In this document: in pieces, positions 1 to 7,252 of the stretch
Position numbering within the stretch: the first letter of the stretch is position 1
Layout of the letters: each line of letters begins with the position of its first letter
DNA from: Paraburkholderia sp.
GTDB taxonomy: Bacteria > Pseudomonadota > Gammaproteobacteria > Burkholderiales > Burkholderiaceae
Reading direction: 5' to 3'
Length of the DNA: 64,000 nucleotides
NCBI GenBank assembly: GCA_004322045.1
Contig: SCRN01000033.1
Location: 1 to 64,000, forward strand
Program-made: the position numbers and the translations under genes
The notes under the pieces: generated by a model
The model's input: the letters and a program-made list of their open reading frames with translations, nothing else
The model's database searches: none
Told to the model about the DNA's origin: nothing

Positions 1-2
1 AC

Positions 3-86
3 GACTTCAACGCCGAGCTATTCGATCGTCGTGCAGCGAACGCGGCGCTGTTGCGCATGGCCTGGAATCGCTGGGGCGGCAAGTAA
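3..86 (+). CDS. C-terminal end of an unidentified protein (cut by window start)
   Basis: An open frame runs in from before the window and stops at TAA 84-86. It gives 27 residues ending in RMAWNRWGGK. Nothing in this tail is recognisable, so no function is proposed. The stop lies just upstream of the toxin-antitoxin remnant that follows, in a different frame. It could also be the displaced N-terminal frame of that antitoxin after a frameshift, because the antitoxin frame lacks a convincing start of its own. Confidence 0.3.
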   Translation, partial: DFNAELFDRRAANAALLRMAWNRWGGK

Positions 87-291
87 GTCCCGTCAACACG
101 GTATCGGCGCAGCGCTTACGCTGAAGGCGCGGGACAAGGCTGTTCGGCAATGGCTAGCCGAGGAGGTGGTGCCTGCCTACCTCCAATACAAAGCCAACCC
201 GGGAACTGCGATGACCCGGGAGCAGATCGAGGAAAAGCTGAATCATGAGCGGCGCAAGCGTCGTGGGAATAAAACGGGGTCTACTGGGTGA
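31..291 (+). CDS. ParD-like antitoxin, 5' end doubtful
   Basis: From about residue 29 the frame reads like the C-terminal part of ParD-type antitoxins paired with ParE: an amphipathic stretch with VRQWLAEEVVPAYLQYKA, then a basic tail (HERRKRRGNK) suited to wrapping around the toxin. Such antitoxins neutralise the partner toxin and usually repress their own operon. The only start in frame is GTG at 31, inside the end of another frame, and the first 28 residues look non-native, so the gene may be 5'-truncated or frameshifted. The stop overlaps the toxin start (GTGA, 288-291), the usual translational coupling. The family call rests on motif resemblance and on the neighbour. Confidence 0.45.
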   Translation: MQRTRRCCAWPGIAGAASKSRQHGIGAALTLKARDKAVRQWLAEEVVPAYLQYKANPGTAMTREQIEEKLNHERRKRRGNKTGSTG

Positions 292-581
292 GGAAGTATA
301 AAGTTCAGTACTTGCAGTCGCTCCATGAAATGCTTCAGAACATAGAGTCTTACATGGTTGACCATGGTCGCTCGGATGCCTCGATCGATCGCTACAGGTC
401 CACCGTGTTCGATACGTGCGAAACGTTCGCCACATTTCCGAATCGTGGCACCAGCCAGGGTGACCTGATGGCTGGGCTTCGAACGTGGAACATCGAAGGG
501 GAGACTATGCTCGCATACGCCGTGGATGACTCGGCGTCGACGGTTACGTTCGCGGGCATTACGTACGATGGCCAAAACTAG
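288..581 (+). CDS. RelE/ParE-family toxin
   Basis: This 97-residue protein has the ParE layout: an N-terminal helical hairpin (about 8-50), then a beta-sheet core with FPNRGTSQGDLMAGLRTWNIEGE followed by a hydrophobic strand and a terminal ITYDGQN. The RGTSxxDLxxGLR segment is typical of this family. ParE proteins poison DNA gyrase and RelE proteins cleave mRNA on the ribosome; the ParD-like partner upstream favours ParE. The start is GTG at 288, overlapping the antitoxin stop, so the pair is probably co-translated. The toxin frame looks intact while the antitoxin start is doubtful, which is unexpected for an active pair. Confidence 0.7.
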   Translation: MRKYKVQYLQSLHEMLQNIESYMVDHGRSDASIDRYRSTVFDTCETFATFPNRGTSQGDLMAGLRTWNIEGETMLAYAVDDSASTVTFAGITYDGQN

Positions 582-971
582 ACCGAGATCTTCTCTATGC
601 ATCCGTCGGGATTCCGGTCTGCACGCCATTGACGTTCCATCGATGTGGGAACGATTGGCGATGCAATCGCATTTGCTATAAAGCAGCGCTGACGGAACAG
701 TAGGCGGGCTATCGCCGTCAGCCAACGAATCTGGCGTTGAAAATTCGTGATTGTTATGTGAAAGGGTGACTTGGCGGAACGCTCAAAATGCATGCGAGTG
801 CGCGGCCGCAATCGACCCGGAGCAGGCGTTCAGCCTAGAAGGCAACGAATGGCAGCAACGCGGGCTAAAGGAGACCTTGACATATGCATGTCTCACGGCT
901 GCCATCTCCGAAAAATCGGCCGATTCGACGAAAGGTACGTGCTCGCTGACGATTGGCATTTCAGCAAGCTG
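582..971. other. Gap of 390 bp, no established gene
   Basis: Several overlapping frames of 60-120 codons exist on both strands here, but none shows a recognisable motif. The only point of note is a short frame at 884-949 with a good ribosome binding site, listed separately. No convincing promoter, repeat or RNA is seen. Confidence 0.5.
884..949 (+). CDS. Possible 21-residue basic peptide
   Basis: ATG 884 is preceded by AAAGGAG at 867-873, ten bases upstream, an unusually good Shine-Dalgarno sequence for this stretch. The frame encodes a short peptide rich in Arg, Lys and Pro and ends at TGA 947-949. It could be a small peptide gene or the start of a gene whose body was lost. No homologue is recognised, and only the ribosome binding site supports it. 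Confidence 0.2.
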   Translation: MHVSRLPSPKNRPIRRKVRAR

Positions 972-1877
972 CTAAGGATTTGGAAACGCGATTTTGTTGA
1001 AAGCCGAAATCGTCGAAAATACGTCGGAAATGAATTCAATAAACACTATGGCCCGTGTTGGAAGCAACCTGTTTGCAACATAGACAATCTGAACAGGGAC
1101 GGCCGGAGCAAAGTGCCCGGTCAGAATTAACTGCAAACGACCGCTTTTTAACCCTTCCTCGAACAGCCATTCCGGCCCATGCCCGACTCCTAACCCTGCA
1201 GTGACCGCTGCTCGAACGGCCTCGGGTGAGTTGACTCTCAACCTGCCAGAGACCGGAATATCGGCGTCACGAAAGCGCCATGTCGCACCGGACGACAGCA
1301 AAGTGTAGACCACGCAATCATGTTCGCGCAGGTCATCAGGTGTGTCTGGAACTCCGCGTTTCGCCAGATAGTCCTTGCTGGCCACGACCACACGCTCGTA
1401 CATTCCTATGCGCCTGGCGCGTAGCGCACTGTCCTCCAGATGTCCAATGCGAATCGCGAGCTCGACTCCCTCGTCTACAAGGTTCACGTAGCGATCGCTG
1501 ATCTGAAGATCCAGCGTCAATCCGGGATACCGCTCCAGAAAGACCGGGACCTGAGGCAACACATATGCATGCGCTAACGCCGTGGGACAGGCAACGCGCA
1601 AGAGTCCCGATGGATCAACACTGTTCCTGAAAGACGATTCAGATTCGTCCACCGCGTCAAGAATCCGGCGGATATCGGCGTAGTAGCGTTCACCCTCGGG
1701 CGTCAGGGCAAGCTTTCGTGTGGATCGGTGCAGCAGCCGCGTTTGGAGATGGCCCTCCAGCGCAGCTACATAGCGGCTGACGTTGGGCTGGCCCAATCCC
1801 AAATCTCGCCCTGCAGCAGAAAAACTCCCCGTCTCTACGGCCCGTGCGAAGCACGTCATCAAGAGAAATCGGTCCAC
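972..1877 (-). CDS. LysR-family transcriptional regulator
   Basis: This 301-residue protein has the LysR layout. A winged helix-turn-helix lies at about residues 4-62, with the recognition helix region GQPNVSRYVAALE, followed by a linker helix and a periplasmic-binding-protein-like effector domain from about 90 on. The HSTRKLALTPEGERYY segment is a hallmark of the LysR wing. It is divergent from the SDR gene at 2003 across a 125-bp gap that holds a perfect inverted repeat of LysR-box type. It probably controls that SDR and possibly the GST behind it. The inducer cannot be read from sequence. The C-terminal 25 residues are longer than the family needs. Confidence 0.9.
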   Translation of the reverse strand: MDRFLLMTCFARAVETGSFSAAGRDLGLGQPNVSRYVAALEGHLQTRLLHRSTRKLALTPEGERYYADIRRILDAVDESESSFRNSVDPSGLLRVACPTALAHAYVLPQVPVFLERYPGLTLDLQISDRYVNLVDEGVELAIRIGHLEDSALRARRIGMYERVVVASKDYLAKRGVPDTPDDLREHDCVVYTLLSSGATWRFRDADIPVSGRLRVNSPEAVRAAVTAGLGVGHGPEWLFEEGLKSGRLQLILTGHFAPAVPVQIVYVANRLLPTRAIVFIEFISDVFSTISAFNKIAFPNP

Positions 1878-1888
1878 GCGGCCCCCAA

Positions 1889-1909
1889 TTCATGCAACAG
1901 AAGCATGAA
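1889..1909. promoter_or_regulatory. Inverted repeat, candidate LysR operator
   Basis: TTCATGC at 1889-1895 and GCATGAA at 1903-1909 form a perfect 7-bp inverted repeat with a 7-bp spacer. This is the size and TTCA...TGAA dyad style expected of a LysR-type T-N11-A box. It sits 11 bp upstream of the divergent LysR gene start and about 94 bp before the SDR start, so it could serve autoregulation and SDR control. Confidence 0.5.
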
Positions 1910-2002
1910 ATATATTCAAAGCGGACATCTTATCGCCACGTCGGCATAGGTGCACATTTCTCCCTGTTGACCACGGTTGGTTGTCACTTACAGGAGAACT
2001 CA

Positions 2003-2755
2003 ATGTCGCGCTTGCAAGGTAAACGCACCCTTATCACCGGCGGCACCAGCGGCATCGGTCTGGAAACCGCGAAGCAGTTTTTGGCCGAGGGCGCCCGCGT
2101 CGTCGTCACGGGAGTCAATCCCGATTCGATCGCCAAGGCGCAAGCCGAACTTGGACCCGAGGTTCCGGTTCTACGGGCCGACTCGGCCAGCGTCGCTGCC
2201 CAAAAGGAACTGGCACAAGCCATCAAGGACCACTATGGCCAACTAGACGTTGCCTTTCTCAATGCTGGTGTATCCGTCTGGTTGCCGATCGAGGAATGGA
2301 CGGAAGAGATGTTCGATCGCTCGTTCGATGTCAATGTCAAGGGACCGTATTTCTTGCTCCAGGCGTTGCTGCCGGTGTTCGCTAGCCCGGCGTCGGTCGT
2401 GCTCAATACGTCCATCAGTGCGCATGTTGGCGCCGAGCGCTCCTCCGTTTATGCGGCCACCAAGGCTGCGGTGCTGAATATGTCGAAGACGCTTTCGGCG
2501 GAACTGCTTGGACGAGGCGTGCGCGTCAATGCGGTCAGCCCCGGCCCGGTCGACACGCCGCTGTACGACAAGCTCGGCATCCCCGCCGCCTACCGCGAAC
2601 AAGTCAACAGGGATATTGCCGCCACCATCCCACTCGGCCGCTTCGGTACTCCGGAGGAGGTGGCCAAGGCTGTGCTGTACCTGGCCTCCGACGAGTCCCG
2701 TTGGACGGTCGGATCGGAAATCGTCGTGGATGGCGGCCGCATGCTCAACCGCTGA
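2003..2755 (+). CDS. Short-chain dehydrogenase/reductase (SDR)
   Basis: This 250-residue classical SDR has the cofactor loop GGTSGIG at 13-19 and NAG at 87-89. The catalytic set is a Ser in NTSIS (137 or 139), Tyr150 and Lys154 (YAATK), and a C-terminal GSEIVVDGG. It is a cytoplasmic NAD(P)-dependent oxidoreductase. The substrate is unknown; the family includes quinone, ketone and aldehyde reductases that often sit beside LysR regulators. The start at 2003 is chosen because AGGAG (1992-1996) lies just upstream; the open frame extends further 5' without support. A GST gene follows 160 bp downstream, suggesting a stress or xenobiotic response unit under the divergent LysR. Confidence 0.9.
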   Translation: MSRLQGKRTLITGGTSGIGLETAKQFLAEGARVVVTGVNPDSIAKAQAELGPEVPVLRADSASVAAQKELAQAIKDHYGQLDVAFLNAGVSVWLPIEEWTEEMFDRSFDVNVKGPYFLLQALLPVFASPASVVLNTSISAHVGAERSSVYAATKAAVLNMSKTLSAELLGRGVRVNAVSPGPVDTPLYDKLGIPAAYREQVNRDIAATIPLGRFGTPEEVAKAVLYLASDESRWTVGSEIVVDGGRMLNR

Positions 2756-2915
2756 TCGAGCGACGCCGGAGCCCGGGGAAAGCGTCTTCTGTTCGCGCAC
2801 GAGTATCAGGTGCTGCGTTCGGCATCACGCTTCCCCCTCCCGAGAAGCAAAAAGAGCAGAGACACGGAGAACATCCTTGTGCACTGCCGCTACACACAGA
2901 CCATTCGAGCCTTAC

Positions 2916-3596
2916 ATGACAATGTCCTCGCTCACTCTAATCAGTCACCCGCTGTGCCCGTTCGTGCAGCGAGCCGCCATCGTTTTGCTTGAAAAACAAG
3001 TTGCGTTCGAGCGTATCAACGTGGATCTCAACGCCAAGCCGGCTTGGTTTTTGGCACTGTCACCGACTGCCAAGGTCCCTTTGCTCCAAATCCAGCAGGC
3101 CGACGGCGAAGAAGAGATCTTGTTTGAAAGTGTGGCGATTTGCGAATATCTGGACGAAACGCAACCCGGCCCGCCTCTCTACCCGGCCAATCCAGTGGCA
3201 CGCGCCAAGCATCGAGCCTGGATTGAATTTGGCTCAGCGGCCCTGGGCGACGCGTGGGGGTACTTGAACGCCAAGGACCATGTCAGCGGCGAAATAATAG
3301 CCGCCTCCTTCAAAGAACGGCTGGCCCAACTCGAACACGTCCTAGGCCTCGGTCCGTACTTCGACGGTAAGACCTTTGGCATGGTAGACGCGGTCTTTGC
3401 CCCCATCTTTCGTTACTTCGACGCCTTAGACGCTGATGGTGTCGCGTCAATTTTTGCCGACGTTCCCAAAGTCAGTGCTTGGCGTAGAAATCTCCGAGGA
3501 AGAGCTAGCGTGATTGGCGCCGTTTCTGCAGATTATCGGGCCCTTTTTCTAGCACACTTGCGACGGCAAAAGGCCGTGTTGGCCGAGAAAATGTAG
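2916..3596 (+). CDS. Glutathione S-transferase family protein
   Basis: This 226-residue protein has a thioredoxin-fold N-terminal domain (about 1-85) opening with SHPLCPFVQRAAIVLLEK, then VPLLQ and the ESVAICEYLDE segment that holds the gamma-Glu site of glutathione (ES). An all-helical C-terminal domain runs from about 100. The HPLCPFVQR start resembles omega/dehydroascorbate-reductase-like and stringent-starvation-like GSTs with a Cys in the active-site loop. It is expected to be a cytoplasmic glutathione-dependent transferase or reductase. ATG 2922 is an equally possible start, and neither start has a strong ribosome binding site. It probably forms a loose unit with the preceding SDR. Confidence 0.88.
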   Translation: MTMSSLTLISHPLCPFVQRAAIVLLEKQVAFERINVDLNAKPAWFLALSPTAKVPLLQIQQADGEEEILFESVAICEYLDETQPGPPLYPANPVARAKHRAWIEFGSAALGDAWGYLNAKDHVSGEIIAASFKERLAQLEHVLGLGPYFDGKTFGMVDAVFAPIFRYFDALDADGVASIFADVPKVSAWRRNLRGRASVIGAVSADYRALFLAHLRRQKAVLAEKM

Positions 3597-3903
3597 GCGC
3601 GTCCCCATCGCCTCACGTGTTTTATTGGAACGCGCACCTCCGTTACAAATCCATCCCGAGACCTTATAGCGGCAGACGGAAGCTACCAAAGGTCCTCCTC
3701 GGGAACCACTGCTGAAAGGTGCCACCGCCTCGCGTGCTCGGAAAGACGATTGTCGAATGATCGTCGTTGAGCATTCGTTCGGTGGCCAAATTATTCACAG
3801 AGCCTTGATATTGGAGATGGCTGAAGGCGATTGGCGAGTGACAACCACGTCACAAGCAGCAGATTGTTCTGACGCGCTTCGAGCCAGCGTCGTCATGTCC
3901 CGT
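3597..3903. other. Gap of 307 bp between convergent genes
   Basis: This lies between the GST and the converging SDR gene. A frame from 3757 reads VVEHSFGGQ, which resembles the nucleophile elbow of alpha/beta hydrolases (GHSFGG), but nothing around it supports a hydrolase. I see no terminator hairpin and no real gene. Confidence 0.4.
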
Positions 3904-4674
3904 TCAAACCGCGCCCGCTCCCCACGCAAGGAATCCGCCGTCCACCGGAAGCACAATTCCGTTCGTATACCCTGCCTCCTCCGACGCCAAATAGCATACC
4001 GCCGCGGCAATTTCCGACGTCGTGCCGTAGCGCTTCATCGGAATCGCATTTGAATATTCGGCGCGGAACTCTTCACTATGCAGCGCCTTGGTCATCGGCG
4101 TATCGACTGGGCCTGGCGCGATTGCGTTAGCGGTAATGCCGTAATCGCAGAGCTCCACTGCCATCTGGCGGGTTAAAGCAATAACGGCCCCTTTCGAGGT
4201 GCCGTATGCCGTGCGGCCTTTACCGACCGCTCGCATGCCTGCCACCGAGGCGATATTGATTATGCGGCCCCAGCGATTCTTTACCATCAGACGTGCGGCG
4301 TGCTGGGAGCACAAGAACGCCCCCGTTACATTGACCTGCATCGTTTTAAGAAATGTGTCCAGTGGGTAGTCGATGAACGGCACCAGCTTCGCAATACCGG
4401 CGCCGTTGACCAACACGTCGCAACGCCCATGTCTTTTGTCAAGTTCACCGAACGCAGCGGCAATCGACTCTGAATTTGAAACGTCCATCTCAATGGCCGA
4501 CACTGACAGGCCCGCGCGCTGAAATCTCGACGCCGCCTCTTCAGCCGCGCTCTTATTGATATCGGCAAGAACAACGCGATAGCCACGTTTCGCGAGCTGT
4601 TCCGCCGAATCGGCCCCGATGCCCATCGCGCCACCTGTAACCACTGCAACGCGGCTCGCGTCGCTTTGCTTCAT
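3904..4674 (-). CDS. SDR-family dehydrogenase of the sugar-acid cluster
   Basis: This 256-residue classical SDR has the cofactor loop GGAMGIG at 14-20, NGAG at 90-93, and catalytic Ser143, Tyr157 and Lys161 (YGTSK). The C-terminal GIVLPVDGGFLAWG is typical. Asp38 (VLADIN) after the second beta strand favours NAD over NADP. Its gene is next to the LysR regulator and divergent from the RuBisCO-like protein and kinase, so it may oxidise the incoming sugar acid, for example to a 3-oxo acid; that role is inference. The ribosome binding site AAGGAG at 4690-4695 suits a GTG at 4683 slightly better than the ATG at 4674; the two starts differ by three residues. Confidence 0.88.
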   Translation of the reverse strand: MKQSDASRVAVVTGGAMGIGADSAEQLAKRGYRVVLADINKSAAEEAASRFQRAGLSVSAIEMDVSNSESIAAAFGELDKRHGRCDVLVNGAGIAKLVPFIDYPLDTFLKTMQVNVTGAFLCSQHAARLMVKNRWGRIINIASVAGMRAVGKGRTAYGTSKGAVIALTRQMAVELCDYGITANAIAPGPVDTPMTKALHSEEFRAEYSNAIPMKRYGTTSEIAAAVCYLASEEAGYTNGIVLPVDGGFLAWGAGAV

Positions 4675-4889
4675 CTGCTCCACGCTGTCTCCTTTAGCGT
4701 AAGACCGCTGCAGGCTTCGATTCCGATGCCTGGAAGCGGATCGAATGATGGCGCTGCGCGCCATCTCATGAGCAGATTATTGAAGCCGCAGCGGGCTAGG
4801 TCAAAGGATAATAAAGCAGCAGGCAGTGAGAAAAAGTCACAGACCGGATACAGAGATTTCGCCTGCAAGAAAACACGCCGCAGCTGACT

Positions 4890-5768
4890 TCATGTCTCCA
4901 TCTCACGTAACTCGTTCCTCAGCCATTCAACTAGGGCGACTGTCTTCGGCTGATTTTCGGCATGAGGAGCAACCCAGAGCACGAGGTGCACTGGGCCCGG
5001 GACGAAACCGAACGGCGCGACAAGACCGGCTGAGTCCAGTTCGTCTCGGACGAGCATTCTCGGCACTGCCGCAACCCCCAACCCGCACTTGGCGGCCTGA
5101 ATCTGAAGATAGAAATGATCAAACGATTCAGCAATATCGGGCGGAGGCTCGAGTACGGTCGAGGTCGCCTTGTACCAGTCAGCCCACGCGGACGGTCGTG
5201 TATTGGTTGCCAGAAGCCGCGCGCGCGCCAGGTCGCCCGGTTTTTCGATCCGGTTCGTGCGCATGTATTCCGGGGAGCAAACCGCGCCGATCCATTCGTC
5301 AATCAACGGAATAGGGGTGACGCCTTTGGGTACGGGGATGGAGGAAAGCCGTATCGCTACCGTTATCTTGTCCCGCGTGAAGTCGATTTCACCATGACCA
5401 GTGTTGAAACTCAGGTCAAGCGACGGGATCGCATTCTTGAGCTTTGAGAGGCGTGGCAGCAACCAGTACATCATGATCGAAGCCGAGCACGAGAGCGTCA
5501 ACGGCCCCGGCTTCAACTGATCGACGGTCTTTTGGATGAGGTTGAACGCCACGCTCAGGCCTTCCGCCATCTGGGCGCCTTCGGGCGTCGGCTCAGTCGA
5601 GTGTGCATTGCGTGACAGCAGCAGGACACCCAGTTGATCTTCAAGTGCGCGTATATGTCTGCTCACCGCGCCGTGAGTCACGTTGAGTTCTTCAGCGGCA
5701 GCACCGAAACTTCGCAGGCGCGCCGTGGCTTCAAAAGCTCGCAGCGCATTCAATGAAAGTCGAGGCAC
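4890..5768 (-). CDS. LysR-family regulator of the RuBisCO-like/kinase cluster
   Basis: This 292-residue LysR protein opens with LSLNALRAFEATARLRSF and a helix-turn-helix around NVTHGAVSRHIRALE, as in the GcvA/AmpR branch. An effector domain runs from about residue 90 to the end. The GTG start at 5768 is chosen because AGGAG lies five bases upstream; the frame is open for 73 more codons without a start signal. It is divergent from the RuBisCO-like gene, and the 201-bp gap holds a near-perfect inverted repeat (5853-5874). It most likely activates the catabolic operon in response to the pathway substrate. Confidence 0.9.
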   Translation of the reverse strand: MPRLSLNALRAFEATARLRSFGAAAEELNVTHGAVSRHIRALEDQLGVLLLSRNAHSTEPTPEGAQMAEGLSVAFNLIQKTVDQLKPGPLTLSCSASIMMYWLLPRLSKLKNAIPSLDLSFNTGHGEIDFTRDKITVAIRLSSIPVPKGVTPIPLIDEWIGAVCSPEYMRTNRIEKPGDLARARLLATNTRPSAWADWYKATSTVLEPPPDIAESFDHFYLQIQAAKCGLGVAAVPRMLVRDELDSAGLVAPFGFVPGPVHLVLWVAPHAENQPKTVALVEWLRNELREMET

Positions 5769-5852
5769 CTGGACTCCTGTTGGGCCCGAAGCCCACTGCT
5801 TACGGAAGCGGCCTATTGTGAGTTTTTCGCTCAGGGTCAAGAAATCATATCG

Positions 5853-5874
5853 TTTGATGTCGCGAGACGTCAAA
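5853..5874. promoter_or_regulatory. Near-perfect inverted repeat, candidate LysR operator
   Basis: TTTGATGTC at 5853-5861 and GACGTCAAA at 5866-5874 match in 8 of 9 pairs around a 4-bp centre. It lies midway between the divergent LysR gene and the RuBisCO-like gene. A TATATT-like element (5878-5883) lies just beyond it on the catabolic-operon side, the position expected for a LysR activation site. Confidence 0.5.
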
Positions 5875-5969
5875 TCTATATTCTGCTCATCCCCGGCTAA
5901 AGCGCACGCGGCCACGGCAGGCCCCATGTGCCCGGTTTCAGCTCGAATACCTAGTACGAAGAGACAAAC

Positions 5970-7247
5970 ATGGTCGAAATCCCCCATCGAAGAGCCGAAT
6001 TCACTGCGCGCTATTTCGTCGAGAGTTCAGTACCGATTGCAAAAGCCGCAGAGGTAATCGCAGGCGAACAGTCCAGCGGGACGTTTATTGCGCTGCCCGG
6101 GGAGACTGATGCGCTGAAGAACCGTGCCCGGGCCCGCGTAGTGAAGGTGGATTCGCACTCTCCTGTTCTGGAGCCCTCCCTGTACAGTGCTCATGTCGAA
6201 CGCAGGGGATCTCCGAGTGTCTATTTCCGGGGTGAGATCGAGATCGCCTTTCCGGTCGACAACATTGGTCCTAACTTGCCGACCCTCCTGTCAACGGTCG
6301 CGGGTAATCTGTTTGAGTTGGGAGAAGTGACAGGGCTACGCTTGCTCGATATCGATCTGCCGGCGACCTACGCCGCCCAGTTCCCCGGCCCTCAGTTCGG
6401 CATTAGCGGAACCCGCGACTTCGCTAAGGTCTACGACAGACCAATGATCGGCACCATCATCAAGCCGAGCATTGGCTTGCTTCCCGCACAGACGGCAGAG
6501 ATTGTCGACAGTCTCTGTGCCGCAGGCATCGATTTCATCAAGGACGACGAGCTTCTCGCTGATCCCACATACGCGAGCTTCGACGAGCGTCTCGCAGCCG
6601 TCATGCCCGTCCTGCATCGGCACGCCGACCGCATGGGCCGTATGCCCATGTACGCAATCAACATCTCGGGCACAATCGACGAGATGCTCCAGCGACACGA
6701 TGCGGTGGTACGGGCGGGCGGTACTTGCGTGATGGTTTGCATTAATTGGGTCGGCTTTGCTGGCGTCGAGCACCTTCGCAAGCATGCGCAACTGCCCATC
6801 CACGGTCACCGCAATGGTTGGGGCGCACTCACCCGCTATCCGCAACTCGGGTTCTCCTTTAAGGCGTATCAGAAGCTGTGGCGACTTGCTGGGGTGGATC
6901 AACTGCACGTCAACGGAATTCGCAGCAAGTTCTGGGAACCAGACGCGTCCGTCATCGAATCGGCCCGTGCGTGCCTGACACCGTTCGCGGGCGTGCAGCC
7001 GTTGATGCCCGTTTTTTCATCTGGCCAGTGGGCGTCCCAAGCCCCTGATCTTTATGCTCAGTTGGGTTCCGTAGACCTGATGCATTTGGCGGGCGGCGGA
7101 ATCATCGGACATCCGCATGGAATTGCGGCGGGTGTTGCAAGTATGCGGGAAGGGTGGGAAGCAGCTGTCGAAGGGATCGACCTGAACACCTTCGCGGAGT
7201 CCCGACCTGCGCTGCGTGCAGCGCTGTCACACTTTCAATCGGCGTGA
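5970..7247 (+). CDS. RuBisCO-like protein, probable 3-oxo-isoapionate-4-phosphate-cleaving enzyme
   Basis: This 425-residue form IV RuBisCO (RLP) has GTIIKPSIGL at 161-170, with Lys165 matching active-site Lys175 of RuBisCO. It has the metal/carbamate motif KDDE at 191-194 (DFIKDDE), HGHRNGWG at 278-285, the loop-6-like HVNGIRSKFWEP, and the phosphate site GGGIIGHP at 375-382. The second Lys of the KPK motif is Ser, so it is not a CO2-fixing enzyme. RLPs encoded beside DUF1537 kinases act on 3-oxo-isoapionate 4-phosphate, either as decarboxylase (OiaX) or transcarboxylase/hydrolase (OiaT) giving 3-phosphoglycerate and glycolate. I cannot decide between the two. The kinase gene follows after 5 bp. 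Confidence 0.88.
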   Translation: MVEIPHRRAEFTARYFVESSVPIAKAAEVIAGEQSSGTFIALPGETDALKNRARARVVKVDSHSPVLEPSLYSAHVERRGSPSVYFRGEIEIAFPVDNIGPNLPTLLSTVAGNLFELGEVTGLRLLDIDLPATYAAQFPGPQFGISGTRDFAKVYDRPMIGTIIKPSIGLLPAQTAEIVDSLCAAGIDFIKDDELLADPTYASFDERLAAVMPVLHRHADRMGRMPMYAINISGTIDEMLQRHDAVVRAGGTCVMVCINWVGFAGVEHLRKHAQLPIHGHRNGWGALTRYPQLGFSFKAYQKLWRLAGVDQLHVNGIRSKFWEPDASVIESARACLTPFAGVQPLMPVFSSGQWASQAPDLYAQLGSVDLMHLAGGGIIGHPHGIAAGVASMREGWEAAVEGIDLNTFAESRPALRAALSHFQSA

Positions 7248-7252
7248 TCCGG

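Noticed and set aside
771-1130. 119-codon frame on the plus strand
   Set aside because: No motif, and its 3' half is antisense to the LysR gene end.
3757-4053. Frame with VVEHSFGGQ, like an alpha/beta-hydrolase nucleophile elbow
   Set aside because: No other hydrolase motif up- or downstream, and the frame runs antisense into a well-supported SDR gene.
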